Assembly: GCA_029204225.1 (NCBI GenBank)
Contig: CM055111.1
Span: forward strand, 11,801,697 to 11,865,696
Source of the DNA: Diphasiastrum complanatum
Lineage: Eukaryota; Streptophyta; Lycopodiopsida; Lycopodiales; Lycopodiaceae
Reading direction: 5' to 3'
DNA length: 64,000 nucleotides
The position numbers were made by a program, and so were the translations under genes. Numbering within the stretch: position 1 is the stretch's first letter; each line of letters starts with the position of its first letter. The notes beneath the pieces are model-generated. The model was not told the origin of the DNA. It was given only the letters and a program-made list of their open reading frames with translations, and searched no databases. Positions 1-10,351 of the stretch are shown here, one piece after another.

Positions 1-444
1 TAGATCTGGGATATATATAACTTCATGATATACTTTAACTTCACTACATTCATGTAGTCTGACTTTCACACTCATCATATTTCTCAGATAACTGAATTAT
101 CTTCATTGGATGCAGGTATCACAGTCTCAATCCCATGCATCGTAGTCACATGAGTCCGATTGCAACGTCAATGGCCAGGACGAGGACGACTCAGCCTGAT
201 CTAATTATAATTAGGTATATTTCAATAATCCAATTTGTAACATATCTTTGTACTTGGAACATTTATGTATGAATATATACTCATTGAATTTAAATTTCCT
301 TCATCAATTTTTAAGTGTTTAAAATGTAACTCAAATAAAGTTTGCAGATTTTTTTATTAACAATAATGAACAAATGATTATGCTTACTAACTTCATAAGA
401 AGTGGTGCAAAAGGCTCTTGGGATCGACGGATGGAGTCCATTTA
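1..444. other. No gene recognised
   Basis: AT-rich sequence with stop codons in all frames. I see no coding region, RNA gene or repeat that I can name here. Confidence 0.5.
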
Positions 445-476
445 TAGGGCAGAATGACTAGCTCCATTCTGCCCTA
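445..476. repeat. Hairpin followed by a T tract
   Basis: Arms TAGGGCAGAATG and CATTCTGCCCTA are perfectly complementary over 12 bp with an 8-nt loop. A run of T follows at about 478-489. It resembles a hairpin plus T-run terminator, but in a plant nuclear context it may only be a small inverted repeat or the remnant of a MITE or Pol III unit. Confidence 0.5.
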
Positions 477-489
477 ATTTTTTTTTTTG

Positions 490-1070
490 ATTTTTAAACT
501 TTCGGATTAATCCTCAAAATAGAGTGCCAGTTTGATAGGATATACCAAGGGATGGTTCTCGGTATATTATTCGGAAATGACATGTCATCAATAGCTTTTT
601 TGTGAGGATATATCCCTCGATATACTCGTCTATAAACAATGCAAAAATGAGGTGACGAAGCCTCGATCATCGAGGCAATATCGAGAATCTCGTTCCGAGT
701 CATACTTCATGGTGTATACCGAGGTTTACGGACTTTTATCGAAAAAAAAAATTCTTCATAAAAGCCTCGATAATAAGGTCAGAAATCCTCCAGAATGTTG
801 TAGTGTCTCTGAAAAAACATAATCCGTTTGATTCAGCAGTTAAGACATTTCCAAATGCAACCGTCTCTTTCCGAAAAAATAAAACAACTGGAACATCTTC
901 TCTTGAGCAGTCCATGTAATGACCCTGAAAAAAAAATCATAAGTACCCTTTATGTTAGGATTTGCAATGCTATTGAAAGCATAATTAGCAAAATTATGAA
1001 ACTGTAATAAAAGCATAATTAGCAAAATTATAAAACTGTAACAAAATTATGAAACATTAGTCCAGAGATC
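490..1070. other. No gene recognised
   Basis: Short reading frames on the minus strand show no recognisable domain and are about the length expected by chance in AT-rich DNA. A short direct repeat (agcataattagcaaaattat) occurs twice near 980-1030. Confidence 0.4.
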
Positions 1071-1160
1071 TTGGCCTTTAGCCGGTGGCCCTTAGCCCAT
1101 AGCCCATAGCCCTTGGCCCTTGCCCCTAGGCCTTAGCCCTTAGCCCTCAGCCCTTAACCT
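1071..1160. repeat. Degenerate 6-8 bp tandem repeat (CCCTTAG-like)
   Basis: About twelve imperfect copies of variants such as CCCTTAG, CCCATAG, CCCTTGG and CCCTCAG follow one another. It resembles the plant telomere unit CCCTAAA only loosely, so it is better called a simple-sequence array than an interstitial telomere. Confidence 0.6.
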
Positions 1161-1555
1161 TATCACTTCACCCTCGCTCGCAAGCTTTGCTATTATCCGC
1201 TGGTGTCAAATTAGCTGTTGTTCCAGGATTGCAGCTTCACATTTTGAAGTTGGCAGAATTAGTAAGGACGAAACACTTTAGTTCATGCAATAACTAAAAT
1301 TTACTTAACATTCACCTTCCTAATATTTACTTTCATGTCATTGAAGGAATTCCTACATAGAAAAGAATAGCTTTAAACATAGAGGGACTTACATTTTGAT
1401 ACTCTTAAATATTCTAAACATTCAGATACTCTTAAATATTCTGATAGACTATACTCTATATGATTTTCATCAAGGCAATTAACTGATTTCCAAACAATAG
1501 GCCCTCGATTTTAAATTTCTGTCAAAAAACAATTTAGACAAAAAAGACAAAAAAA

Positions 1556-1740
1556 AACAATTGCCTGCCACATTGCTGCAGCTGCAACCAGGCTAGTTGA
1601 CAGAGATAGTCTTAGTCACCTACCTGATGCAGCAAGCTAATGAGCTCCTTGTGAATACTAGTTGGATCAACTGCAGCCAGGCAAAAAAAATTTGTCTGCC
1701 GACGAGCAATGCGCCAAGCAAAAAAAATTTGCCTTGTTGT
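1556..1740. repeat. Diverged outlying units of the palindrome array
   Basis: Contains the same words as the array at 2.05-2.44 kb (ttgcctgccacattgct, gcaggcaaaa, gacgagcaatg, tttgcc) but without the perfect 20-bp palindrome. Probably older, decayed units of the same repeat. Confidence 0.5.
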
Positions 1741-2050
1741 GTGGGTTTATATTTTCAAGAATCCACCCAAACCATCAAAGCGTACTTTGAGCTTCCTGCT
1801 GCAATGTTATACATAGATCAGCGATTACCAATGGCATTGTGGACATGCTTCCTACTTAGCTCTGATCAAGTTACGTGCTGCAATAGCTCAATCTCGCTCA
1901 CTAGCGATAGAATTTATGTCCGAGATTGCTAAATTCCTCTACACCAGAGCCAAGTCGTGCTCTATCAGACCTGTTTTCTGTCGACCAGAGCTATAGTCTT
2001 TTGTCTTTTCTAAAGTATCGACCTCTCGCTCCGCCATAGCTGTGAGAGCT

Positions 2051-2440
2051 GTAGCCAGACAAATTTTTTGCCTGGCTCATTGCTCGCCGGCGAGCAATGT
2101 GGCAGGCAAATTTTTTTTGCCTTCGATCCTTGAGCTGCAGCCAACCAAATTTTTTTTGCCTGGCTCATTGCTCGCCGGCGAGCAATCTGGCAAGCAAAAT
2201 ATTTTTGCTTGACTACAGCTCGATGCCTGTCAAGCTGTAGCCCAGCAAATTTTTTTGCCCTAGCTCATTGCTCCCCGGCGAGCAATGTGGCAGACAAAAC
2301 ACAGCTCGATGCTTGTTGAGCTACAGCCAAAGCAGATTTTTTTTGCCTGGCTCATTGCTCGCCGGCGAGCAATGTGGCAGGCAAAATTTTTTTGTTGCCT
2401 AGCCTGGCTTCAGGCTGCAGCCAAGCGAAAAATTTTGCCT
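2051..2440. repeat. Tandem array of nested palindromes, 87-100 bp period
   Basis: The perfect 20-bp palindrome ATTGCTCGCCGGCGAGCAAT occurs at 2079-2098, 2167-2186 and 2354-2373, with a one-mismatch copy at 2267-2286. Spacings are 88, 100 and 87 bp. Each is flanked by arms of the type TTGCCTGGCTC and GTGGCAGGCAA, so the inverted repeat extends to roughly 40 bp with a few mismatches. Shorter palindromic words of the GGCAAATTTTTTTTGCC type lie between them. The reading frame through this stretch (2285-2515) is a by-product of the repeat. Confidence 0.85.
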
Positions 2441-2459
2441 GGCTGCGGCTCGATTTGGA

Positions 2460-3900
2460 CATTGAGTTTTAGCCAGAAGAACTTCATTTTGAGAAGCATT
2501 AAATTTGTAGGATGAGAATTTTTTGGGTTAAAATCTGATTGACAGTCAATTGCTTCTAGTATGTTGTATTGTTATGTATTAAAGAAACAAATGTCAAAAA
2601 CACAATATTTTCTAGATATTTGTGACATTGTTAGTCGTATCAGAAAGAAGACATAAAAAAGAATCCCAATGTGCTAGGTTGTATTGACCAGTAGCTCATT
2701 CTCAAGAACACTGTGTCTCAAACTGTCTTGAAAAAGTGGTGGCCTATATGAGCATCCACCCCACTGGAGCATAATCAAAGATTTTGAGTTCTGTGTTATG
2801 CCAACAGTGAAATCATTCGAGTTCAACATTGGTGTTTACAATTATATCAACAACAGCTATAGTTTTAGAACTAAAGATAGCATTATTTCAATATATGGAG
2901 AAAGAAAGCTTGAGAAAATTTCATATTTATCTATGGTTTTCCTACTTAGTTTGGCAAAACAAGGATCCATGAGAGAGTAACATTGGTTCTGGCAACCTTA
3001 ATTCTTTGTCCATCAACCTTAATTCTATTGTGTTGATCTTTGGCTCTTGATTATTTGGCCACAAATAGCCTCCTCAAATAAGCTAGTTCTTGATTTTCAA
3101 AACATTTAGTGGCAAGATCATTGTTACTTTATGGTAATATGAAAATTTTTTGTTTTGAGTTTTTTTGGGTTGTGTGCTAACAATCACTTATTTGAAATTG
3201 CTATCAGTGCATCTAGTTTGTACTTTGTGAATCTTGTGTATTATGGAGATGTTAAAACAAGAAAGTGAGCCTAGGATGGTGAGAAATTATCTTGTGTGGG
3301 ACGGTGAACCATGTGGTCACAACATATAAGAACTTGGAAGGTTTCACATCACACATATAAAGTGAGAGCACAACAAGGTAATCATGAGTCTTTTTTGGGT
3401 TAGGATCTTTAAATTTCTCTAGAGCTACAAATGTAAAGCCTAACAAAAATCAATTTTACTAACCCTCTCTTATTTTCTCCACCCAGGCCTGGACTCTGTG
3501 GTTTCCATCCCACACAAGAAGCCATTGTTTGACTGTTTCATGGTAGCTCCGTAGATCGCAATAGTTCGCAAAAGAGTGCTTTGATCGCAAAGAGAATGAG
3601 CGCAATGAAAGCATAACTCGCAGGTAGAAAGTGTAAAGAAGAAAATTGGAAAATAACTCTGATAAGCAGTAGCGGTGTGGAAGGGATGATGATGTGGCAT
3701 GGTGACTTGACATCTGTCACTTCCATTTATGGAGGACGTGCATGGCTCAGTGTTTGAAACTATAATTTGCCAAATCGATCTTTAATGACGGAAGACCGTT
3801 TGTGAAAAAAAAAAATAAATTAAGGAGAAACAATATCTGTGAGCGTACACACGTGTGAATAATGATGATCACGTGGCCATCATCTTTAATGGAGGGATAC
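2460..3900. other. No gene recognised
   Basis: Several frames of 60-84 codons exist, some overlapping in different frames on the minus strand near 3459-3726, but none shows a domain, splice context or codon pattern that I can support. Confidence 0.4.
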
Positions 3901-3904
3901 AAAA

Positions 3905-4345
3905 AGTAGGTCGAGAGATTCTCAAAAAATTCTCAAAAGTATGCTAGAAAGATTCTAGAAACTTTCTCGAAGGATCTTAAAAAATGATACAGAAACTCAC
4001 GAAAATTTCTCGAAAATTTTAGCAACATACTAGAAAATTTCTTGAAAAAATGGAGATAATGCTAGAAAAGATTCTAGAAAAATTCTCGAAAACGATGTAC
4101 GAAAATTTGATTAACAAGTTTAGTGTTGCGAAAAATTCTCGAAAAGTTCTCGAAAATACTTTTAAAATGATATTGAAAGATTGAGAGAAGTCAAGAAAAA
4201 TTCTCGAAAATTTCAGGAAAATTTCTAAAAAAATTTCTAGAAAAAAAATAGTAAAAATAAAAGAAAAGTCGTGAAAAAATTTAGACAAGATAAAAGAAAA
4301 TTCGCGATTAATCTCAAAAAAATACTAGAAAATAATAAGAATAAA
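3905..4345. repeat. Degenerate A-rich array with TTCTCGAAAA words
   Basis: Words such as aaattctcgaaaa, gattctagaaac and ttctcgaaaag recur at irregular 10-20 bp steps over some 440 bp. Several contain TTCnnGAA, the inverted half-site pair of a heat shock element. The array is low in complexity and the resemblance may come from base composition alone. Confidence 0.6.
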
Positions 4346-4349
4346 AAAA

Positions 4350-5170
4350 ATAAAATAAAAATTCTGGTCAAAGGTAGTATTTCTTCAGTCTGGACCCGTT
4401 AATACGTGTCGGTAATAATTCACCTTCAAGTGATTGAAGTTGCATAGAACCATTGTCAATGATTACTTACTTTTGATTGGGTCATATTTAGAGGAGTCTC
4501 TTTTTTATAACCAGTTCTTGTATGCAAGGAAAGGTCTTTTCTAATAGATTTTTTGAATTCTTAACAAATGGATAGCTATCCAAAGATAAAGGCTTCACAA
4601 TAAAAGCTTATCGAGCACATTGTTTGTTGTTCACAAGAGAACACCGTGGTGGCTAGACCTCCAAAGACAAGAGTCCTTTGGGGAGATTCCTTCAGGCTAG
4701 AGTCCTCAAATGGAAAGCTCAATTGGCTAGAAGAAACTCCTTGAGTCCAAATTTCCTTGGCCTATCGTCCTTACATAGATGTTATCTTTATTGATTGAGT
4801 GGGACCCTTGTGGACCATTAATCATTCAATACTTATGCTTATTGAGTGTTTCACGTTGTAAGGTGGCAAGAAGCTACACAAGGAAAATGATATTGCATGA
4901 CAACAGCTTGATTGCTGGCATGGCATCAAGCTACAACCATGCAAATTGCTAATCACCGAATGTGTTGACTGATTGGTATAAAGCCAAAGAGACGTGAGTA
5001 TTTCAAGGGTTTTATGAACTATTTCTCTAGCTCGTTGATGTATGTGGTCTATTGAGAATGATAGATGTCATAGGGAGTTTTAAATAGCTGAAAATAATGA
5101 TAATGCAGTTCCTTAAGATATTGAGCTTGTTGATCTTTCACATGTTTTGTGCAATAGTCATAATATATCA
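4350..5170. other. No gene recognised
   Basis: Unique-looking sequence without a supported reading frame, RNA gene or terminal repeat. Confidence 0.4.
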
Positions 5171-5460
5171 TCACACATCATGAAAATCTCAAGATAGCTG
5201 CCTCTCTTTGTTGCTTACGATCTAGATTTTCTCAAAATTTCTTCTTTGCAAACTTCCAATCATCCTTGTGCAAGTTGTATGGCCTAGATTTGCCAGCTCT
5301 TACCGCATCTCGGATCTTCAATTTGCAGTGGCTCGACACGCCTTCCATGTGTTGTCCCATCCATATTCGGTCAAATTCCAAATCAGGGGAGGGGACTAGA
5401 AATTCTCTATACAACTGGTCAACTGTGAAAGATTTCAGATCCTTAAGATCCAATCTACTT
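5171..5460 (-). pseudogene. Possible coding relic, product unknown
   Basis: On the minus strand 5453-5232 encodes 73 residues of balanced composition (DLKDLKSFTVDQLYREF near the start, RPYNLHKDDWKFAKKKF at the end). After a TGA the same frame continues with a charged stretch to about 5171. The composition looks more protein-like than most frames here, perhaps a fragment of a gag or transposase, but I recognise no family. Confidence 0.2.
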
Positions 5461-5469
5461 GAATGATCT

Positions 5470-6340
5470 TTGGTTAGAAAGAGAAATACACTACCAATTT
5501 CACCAATGTAGAAAAATCAGCATCTACACACAATTTGAGATGCATCATTGCTAGTTCAATGCTAGTTGACTTATATCCATTGCTAGTTGACATTGATTAG
5601 GATGATCATGGTGTTATACTATTATATCCATCGAACTACTTTATCTGCCCACTTATCTACACATTAAGCCATAAAACTAAAAAGTTGTTATTTTTTGCAT
5701 AAATGATGACTTTTGAAAAGCTAAGGATCTTGATGAGTGGGATTTTAATGACTTCTAGAAATGATATGTACAAGTTGGATATTTTTTAGTTCGATTAAAT
5801 GTGTTTCGTTTATCCATGCTTGCATTCCAGTCATTTGCCATCTTATGTAGAGTCCCTAGCAAAAGCAATGGGGAGCGAGGATGTTGTGAAAAGGTCCTTA
5901 AAGAAAAGGAATACGATTTTTTTGGACTTGATATGTTTATGATTAGTTAGTTTACTTTTTTTTTTGCCATTTTCCTAGGCTCAACCTAGTTAGCCTATTT
6001 TGTACTACCATTTTCAAAAGCATTGTTCAAACAATTGGAGCATGTAGAATCTTATCTAATGAATAAAGAAATATTATTAAGCCCATCAAATTACAATAAG
6101 CTCTATCTATATTTTGGATGGTATATAACATTATTTATAGAAAAGTTGAGACACACAAACAATGGTAGTCAAAATGGGAATGGTGAAGCAGTTACCAAGC
6201 CTGGGTGGTGATACTGTACAATCTCTTAATCTTTTTTATCTTGATTGACTCTAAGTCGACAACTACTTTTGATCCTTTGTAACTATGCCTATCCGGTGCA
6301 TCAAATTACCCATAATCATTGGTCTTGACAATTAATGATA
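5470..6340. other. No gene recognised
   Basis: AT-rich sequence with no supported gene. If the purine tract at 6343 marks the 3' end of a Copia element, this stretch would be its decayed 3' internal region, but I could read no RNase H motif in it. Confidence 0.3.
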
Positions 6341-6342
6341 TT

Positions 6343-7300
6343 GAAAAGGGGGGGTGTTGGATTTATTCCCTCTAGCTCTCCTAAATCCCATTTTAATCTA
6401 TTTCCATTCATGTTGCATATTTACTAACGTTGTCATGCAGTCTGCATATTTACGTGCAAATTCGCACAGACGAAGAAAAGACGAAAGAATCGCAACATTG
6501 TATTTCTACATAGTTTAAGGTGATAGGCAAAAAGGAGACACTATCTTACAGAATGCCAAAAGTGCCCTAAAAGATAAGGCACCCTGTAAATCTTATCCTA
6601 AGGCCATTTGTAAGAGTGACACACTCTTCGCATCATCACCAATGTTCACTTCAGCACTGGCTTACGTCGCACCCTTTTCATGCTCACCCCGTGCAGTTGC
6701 ACTAACAGATTGGACAATGATTGCAGCCACTCACGATCTCCTACAGACAACACATCCACTCTGTACTTTCACATATGCACACCTGTAATATTATGTAATA
6801 TATATATACTGGACACCATTCGTGTAAAAGATGATGAAGAGAGCAGAAGAAGACGACATAAACAAAGTAGATGCCCTGAGTATTGATTCTTCATTTTTGT
6901 TAGAATTAAGGTATAATTCCTTTTTACAGATTGAAATAAGCTTTATAGGGCACGCGGTTTCATCTGCTACTGTATTGTGCTCTATCGCATTATTGACATG
7001 TATACATGATATACTTAATCTGATACAGTTCATTGTGCTGCGTTCAGATCTATGTTAATATTGCTATGCTTATCATTCATTTAGTTTGATCTTTCTAGTT
7101 GTTCTTACTGGTAATAGACGATTAACATTTAGTCTTGTCTTTCATGAATCATTCGCGACTAATTATCATTCAAGCACAGTTTAGCTCTTCGCGAATCATT
7201 CGCGCCATATAATTTGTCTTGTTATTCATGACAAATTATTCTTCTGGCGCTTCATCTATAAATGTTTGGCTATGTAATCTAGAATGACCGTGATTTCTAT
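6343..7300 (+). mobile_element. Possible Copia polypurine tract and 3' LTR
   Basis: GAAAAGGGGGGG at 6343-6354 is directly followed by TGTTGG, the usual arrangement of polypurine tract and LTR start in plant Copia elements. The putative LTR runs toward the decayed gag at about 7.3 kb. Its right edge could not be set because no matching CA end or second LTR was found. It contains a palindrome GCGAATCATTCGC near 7190-7205. Rests on the tract and terminal dinucleotide only. Confidence 0.35.
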
Positions 7301-8395
7301 CACTAAAGTTCTGCCATTCTGATAGGCATAGTCATGCTTACGGAGAGAGTCGTATAGTTCATTCCGCTACGCACGAACATTTTCTGTTCGAGTTCGCTTC
7401 TCGTTCGCTTCTTGTTCGAGTTCGTTTCTCGTTTGTGTTCGTCATAAAGTCTTCCTCTCTCTCTCCAAACATTTTGAGCTCTCAGGCTGCTTGACATAGG
7501 ACGAACTGTTACTATTCTCTTGTCTATTCTGTGCTGATTTGTTCCTTGGGTTCAGGCAGCAATCCATGGTTGCACGACCCTTTTTGTGGTAGTGGATACA
7601 CTCAATTTTTGGATTGAGCCAGCATGTATGGACTGTCTGCCCATCTCGTCTGCATCTCACGCAAGTCTTTTTTTCTCCACCTTGCTGTTTTGACCTCCCT
7701 TTGTTCTTCCACTTGACTTTGCTTGTCCCCTCTTCTTGCTGATCACGATCCTGCCTTTGATTCGACTCTCTCTTAGGCTTAGTTTGTTTCTTGGTCTTTT
7801 CTTTGTTGCCTTAGAGGGCTTGGTCAGAACCATCCTTGTGATCAAGGTGCTCTCTCGCCTCGACTTCCTCTCAAATTTTGACAATTGCCTTTTCGAGGGT
7901 CATTGTAGGATCTTTTGCGAGTAGGGTTCTGGTTGTCTGGAAAGATCTGAATAAGGCTCTCAATAGGTAAGTGAGCTGCTTCTCAGCTGACACTACATTT
8001 TTAGCTCCAAAATTGTGTAGTAATAGAAATAGATCCTTCATCTTCCTTACAAAAGAAGTGAGGTCTTTCCTATCCCACTGTAGATTTGTCAGCTGATCTT
8101 CCAGCATCTTTATTTGACTTTGTGATTTTGTTTGAAATCTTGTGAGTAGTGTATCCCACATCTCCTTTGCTTTGGAGAGTGTAGCCAGGTCAAGTGTGAG
8201 ACTATCTTCGATGGATGATGATAGCAAGGCTATTGCCTTGTCATTTTTCTCCCTCCACTCGCATAGCTCTTTGCCTGATGTCGTAGGCGTCTCCTCTATG
8301 CCATCCACCCAGGGGAATAAGCTTTCATCCTTTAGTATCAGTTTGGTACATTTTGGTACTATTTTAGCACCAAGCTGAAACTGTTTCAATTCTTA
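7295..8395 (-). pseudogene. Copia family E gag, decayed
   Basis: The minus strand from 8389 to 7871 encodes a Copia-type gag of about 170 residues (LSSSIEDSLTLDLATLSKAK, then KEMWDTLLTRFQ, a UBN2-like gag region), which continues in other frames through 7884-7657 (basic linker) and 7660-7442 (zinc-knuckle region). At least two frameshifts break it. The CCHC knuckle reads C-IH-Y-HKKG-R-ATMD-C: the second Cys and the His are lost compared with the intact copy of the same family near 61.89 kb. No pol part is visible next to it. Confidence 0.75.
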
Positions 8396-8420
8396 ATGTT
8401 TGGTATCTATTGCCTCTGTT

Positions 8421-8437
8421 TTGGTACTATGTACCAA
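8421..8437. repeat. Palindrome TTGGTAC-TAT-GTACCAA
   Basis: A 7-bp perfect inverted repeat with a 3-nt centre. Further GGTACTATGTACGAA and GATACTATGTACCAA variants follow up to about 8490, making a small cluster of the same word. Confidence 0.7.
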
Positions 8438-9496
8438 TATCTGGTACTATGTACGAATATTTGATACTATGTACCAATATTTGGTATTGTTTATATGCTC
8501 CTTCAAAACAGTGAGGGTAGTTTTTGGTAATGTCTGATATTTATCTTTTGTTTCTACAGATATTTTTGTCCAAAATAAGTGTGAAGTCTGGCGTAAAGAC
8601 TTCAAGGAAATACCTTACGTCCGCGAGGAACTGGGGGTGCCAGTATTTCTGAAGAACCTGCGGGAGGTATGGAAATTATGGCCAGAGTTCGACGCACTAA
8701 ACACCATAGATGATAAACGCTAAAAGTCATTAAGAAACAACTACGAGAACTGCTTGGCCATAAAATCTTTTGACCCTTCCATAGAGTGCAATGCTGAAAT
8801 GGCCCCCCTGGCATATGAATGAAGTCTTGTATATGTGGCTCATGGGCTAGGTCCATGCGTGAATCCCTATCACCTTTACTAGAAGAAACCCTTTGTTCGA
8901 CTGTGAGGACAATATTTTCCCTCTTGTTGTGAACTACTTTGTTGAGGTCGAAGGGTACATGTACCACTTTGACCCCCCTACAGATTAGATTTGAACAACC
9001 CAGCTTGGGCTGCAACTAATTTTCTATACATGTTACAAATTCAAAAAATCAATATATGATATACTACATAGATTTGAATGGCTATTTCATTCTTGAGCTG
9101 CTTTGAGTTTCATTTGCAGCTTCTTGATTTATTGGGATGAAGGTTGAAAGGCCGAGGCATTCTTCAACCTGTAAATCCTATGTTTGTGCTTGTAAATGTT
9201 CACAACCAGATTCCAACATGATTTTTGAGTCACAAATAGGGTAGTTTAAGTTTTTTAGTCAGGGTTTGTGCTCCTTGCAACATTACTAATATGTGTTCAC
9301 ATGCATATTCCAGTATGATCTACGAATGATGGTATGGGTGGAGTTTATTAAAGTTATAGTTTGTGCTCCTTGGATGGTTTTAGTTTTTGTTTAAGAGTGA
9401 AGGGGTGTTAAAGGTGTTAAATATGGATATAATGTTAAAGATCCACAAGAAGTATATGTTTTTGAGACTTAAGTGCAATTTCAGACGATTACAAAT

Positions 9497-9536
9497 GTAC
9501 CAAAATTGGTACTTCGATAGTACCAAATTTGGTACT
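9497..9536. repeat. Two GTACCAA-NN-TTGGTAC palindromes
   Basis: GTACCAAAATTGGTAC at 9497-9512 and AGTACCAAATTTGGTACT at 9519-9536 are perfect inverted repeats around two-base centres AA and AT. The same consensus occurs near 10.9-11.05 kb. Confidence 0.8.
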
Positions 9537-10351
9537 CAACTACCGGACAGAAAACCTGTAATTTACGAACATGTACTTTGGAGTTTTAAACAAGCAGTGC
9601 CTATTTTTCAAATGGAAAAGACAATTTCAGTCAATACCAAAAGCACTATGATTGAGACTCCGATAGTATTAAAAAACGTAGCCTGAATTTACAAATAACA
9701 AATTCAAAATATTGATAGATAAGTGATCCAAAGTATCAAATTGGTACTCATCAGTTTCAAAACGAGTATCATGAAAGTACTAAATGAATCAATATAAGGC
9801 ACAAAGGTTATTTGCATCCTGATTTCAGGCGTTAAGCAAGTCCTCTTGATCACTGTCATCTTCGTACGGCATGTTGTTGTATATGTTCTCATACACATCG
9901 GTGGATAATCGAAACATGTTATGATATCCAAGGATAGGCTCCATGGAAAACCGGATTGCTCTCACTAGGTGTGAATAGATCATTACCCGGTTGTGTTTGG
10001 TCTAGAAGGTTGTATGTATTTATCATGCCTTCGACTTGGCCATAGTATAGGCCTTCAACTACTCTCCCTCCTCTAACAATTCTGTTGTGCCATGCATCCT
10101 TCTATGCTGTCGCTGCCTGGTACATCGTCTTGGTGCATTTAAGAAGGTAGAAATCCTCTCCCCTCTCTGCTGCTTTGATCGCAAAATTGTCCCAGTGGAT
10201 AGCAAGTCACACAAACTATCAAGGTTCCCCTCATACATGGGCAGGTTGGTGTCACTATGCATTGGCATGGATCCATAAGCATCGTCATTATCTCCAGCGT
10301 CACCGTCTTCGTCGTTGCTAGCTGCCTCTGACTATGGCAATGGCTGGATAA

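Larger units (their letters stand above)
8400..10350. other. No gene recognised; scattered GTACC palindromes
   Basis: Reading frames at 8602-9015, 9387-9686 and 10059-10268 show no domain that I know. The stretch carries several inverted repeats built from GGTAC/GTACC words, listed separately. It may be the downstream part of the transposase-like gene region that follows. Confidence 0.35.

Noticed and set aside
1071..1160. Interstitial telomere repeats
   Set aside because: The units vary (CCCTTAG, CCCATAG, CCCTTGG) and none forms two consecutive exact CCCTAAA units.
2285..2515. 76-codon frame in the palindrome array
   Set aside because: Repeat-derived; no homology and no extension into the other units.
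8602..9015. 137-codon minus-strand frame as a gene
   Set aside because: No recognisable domain, no splice or repeat context, and a length that can arise by chance in this amount of sequence.
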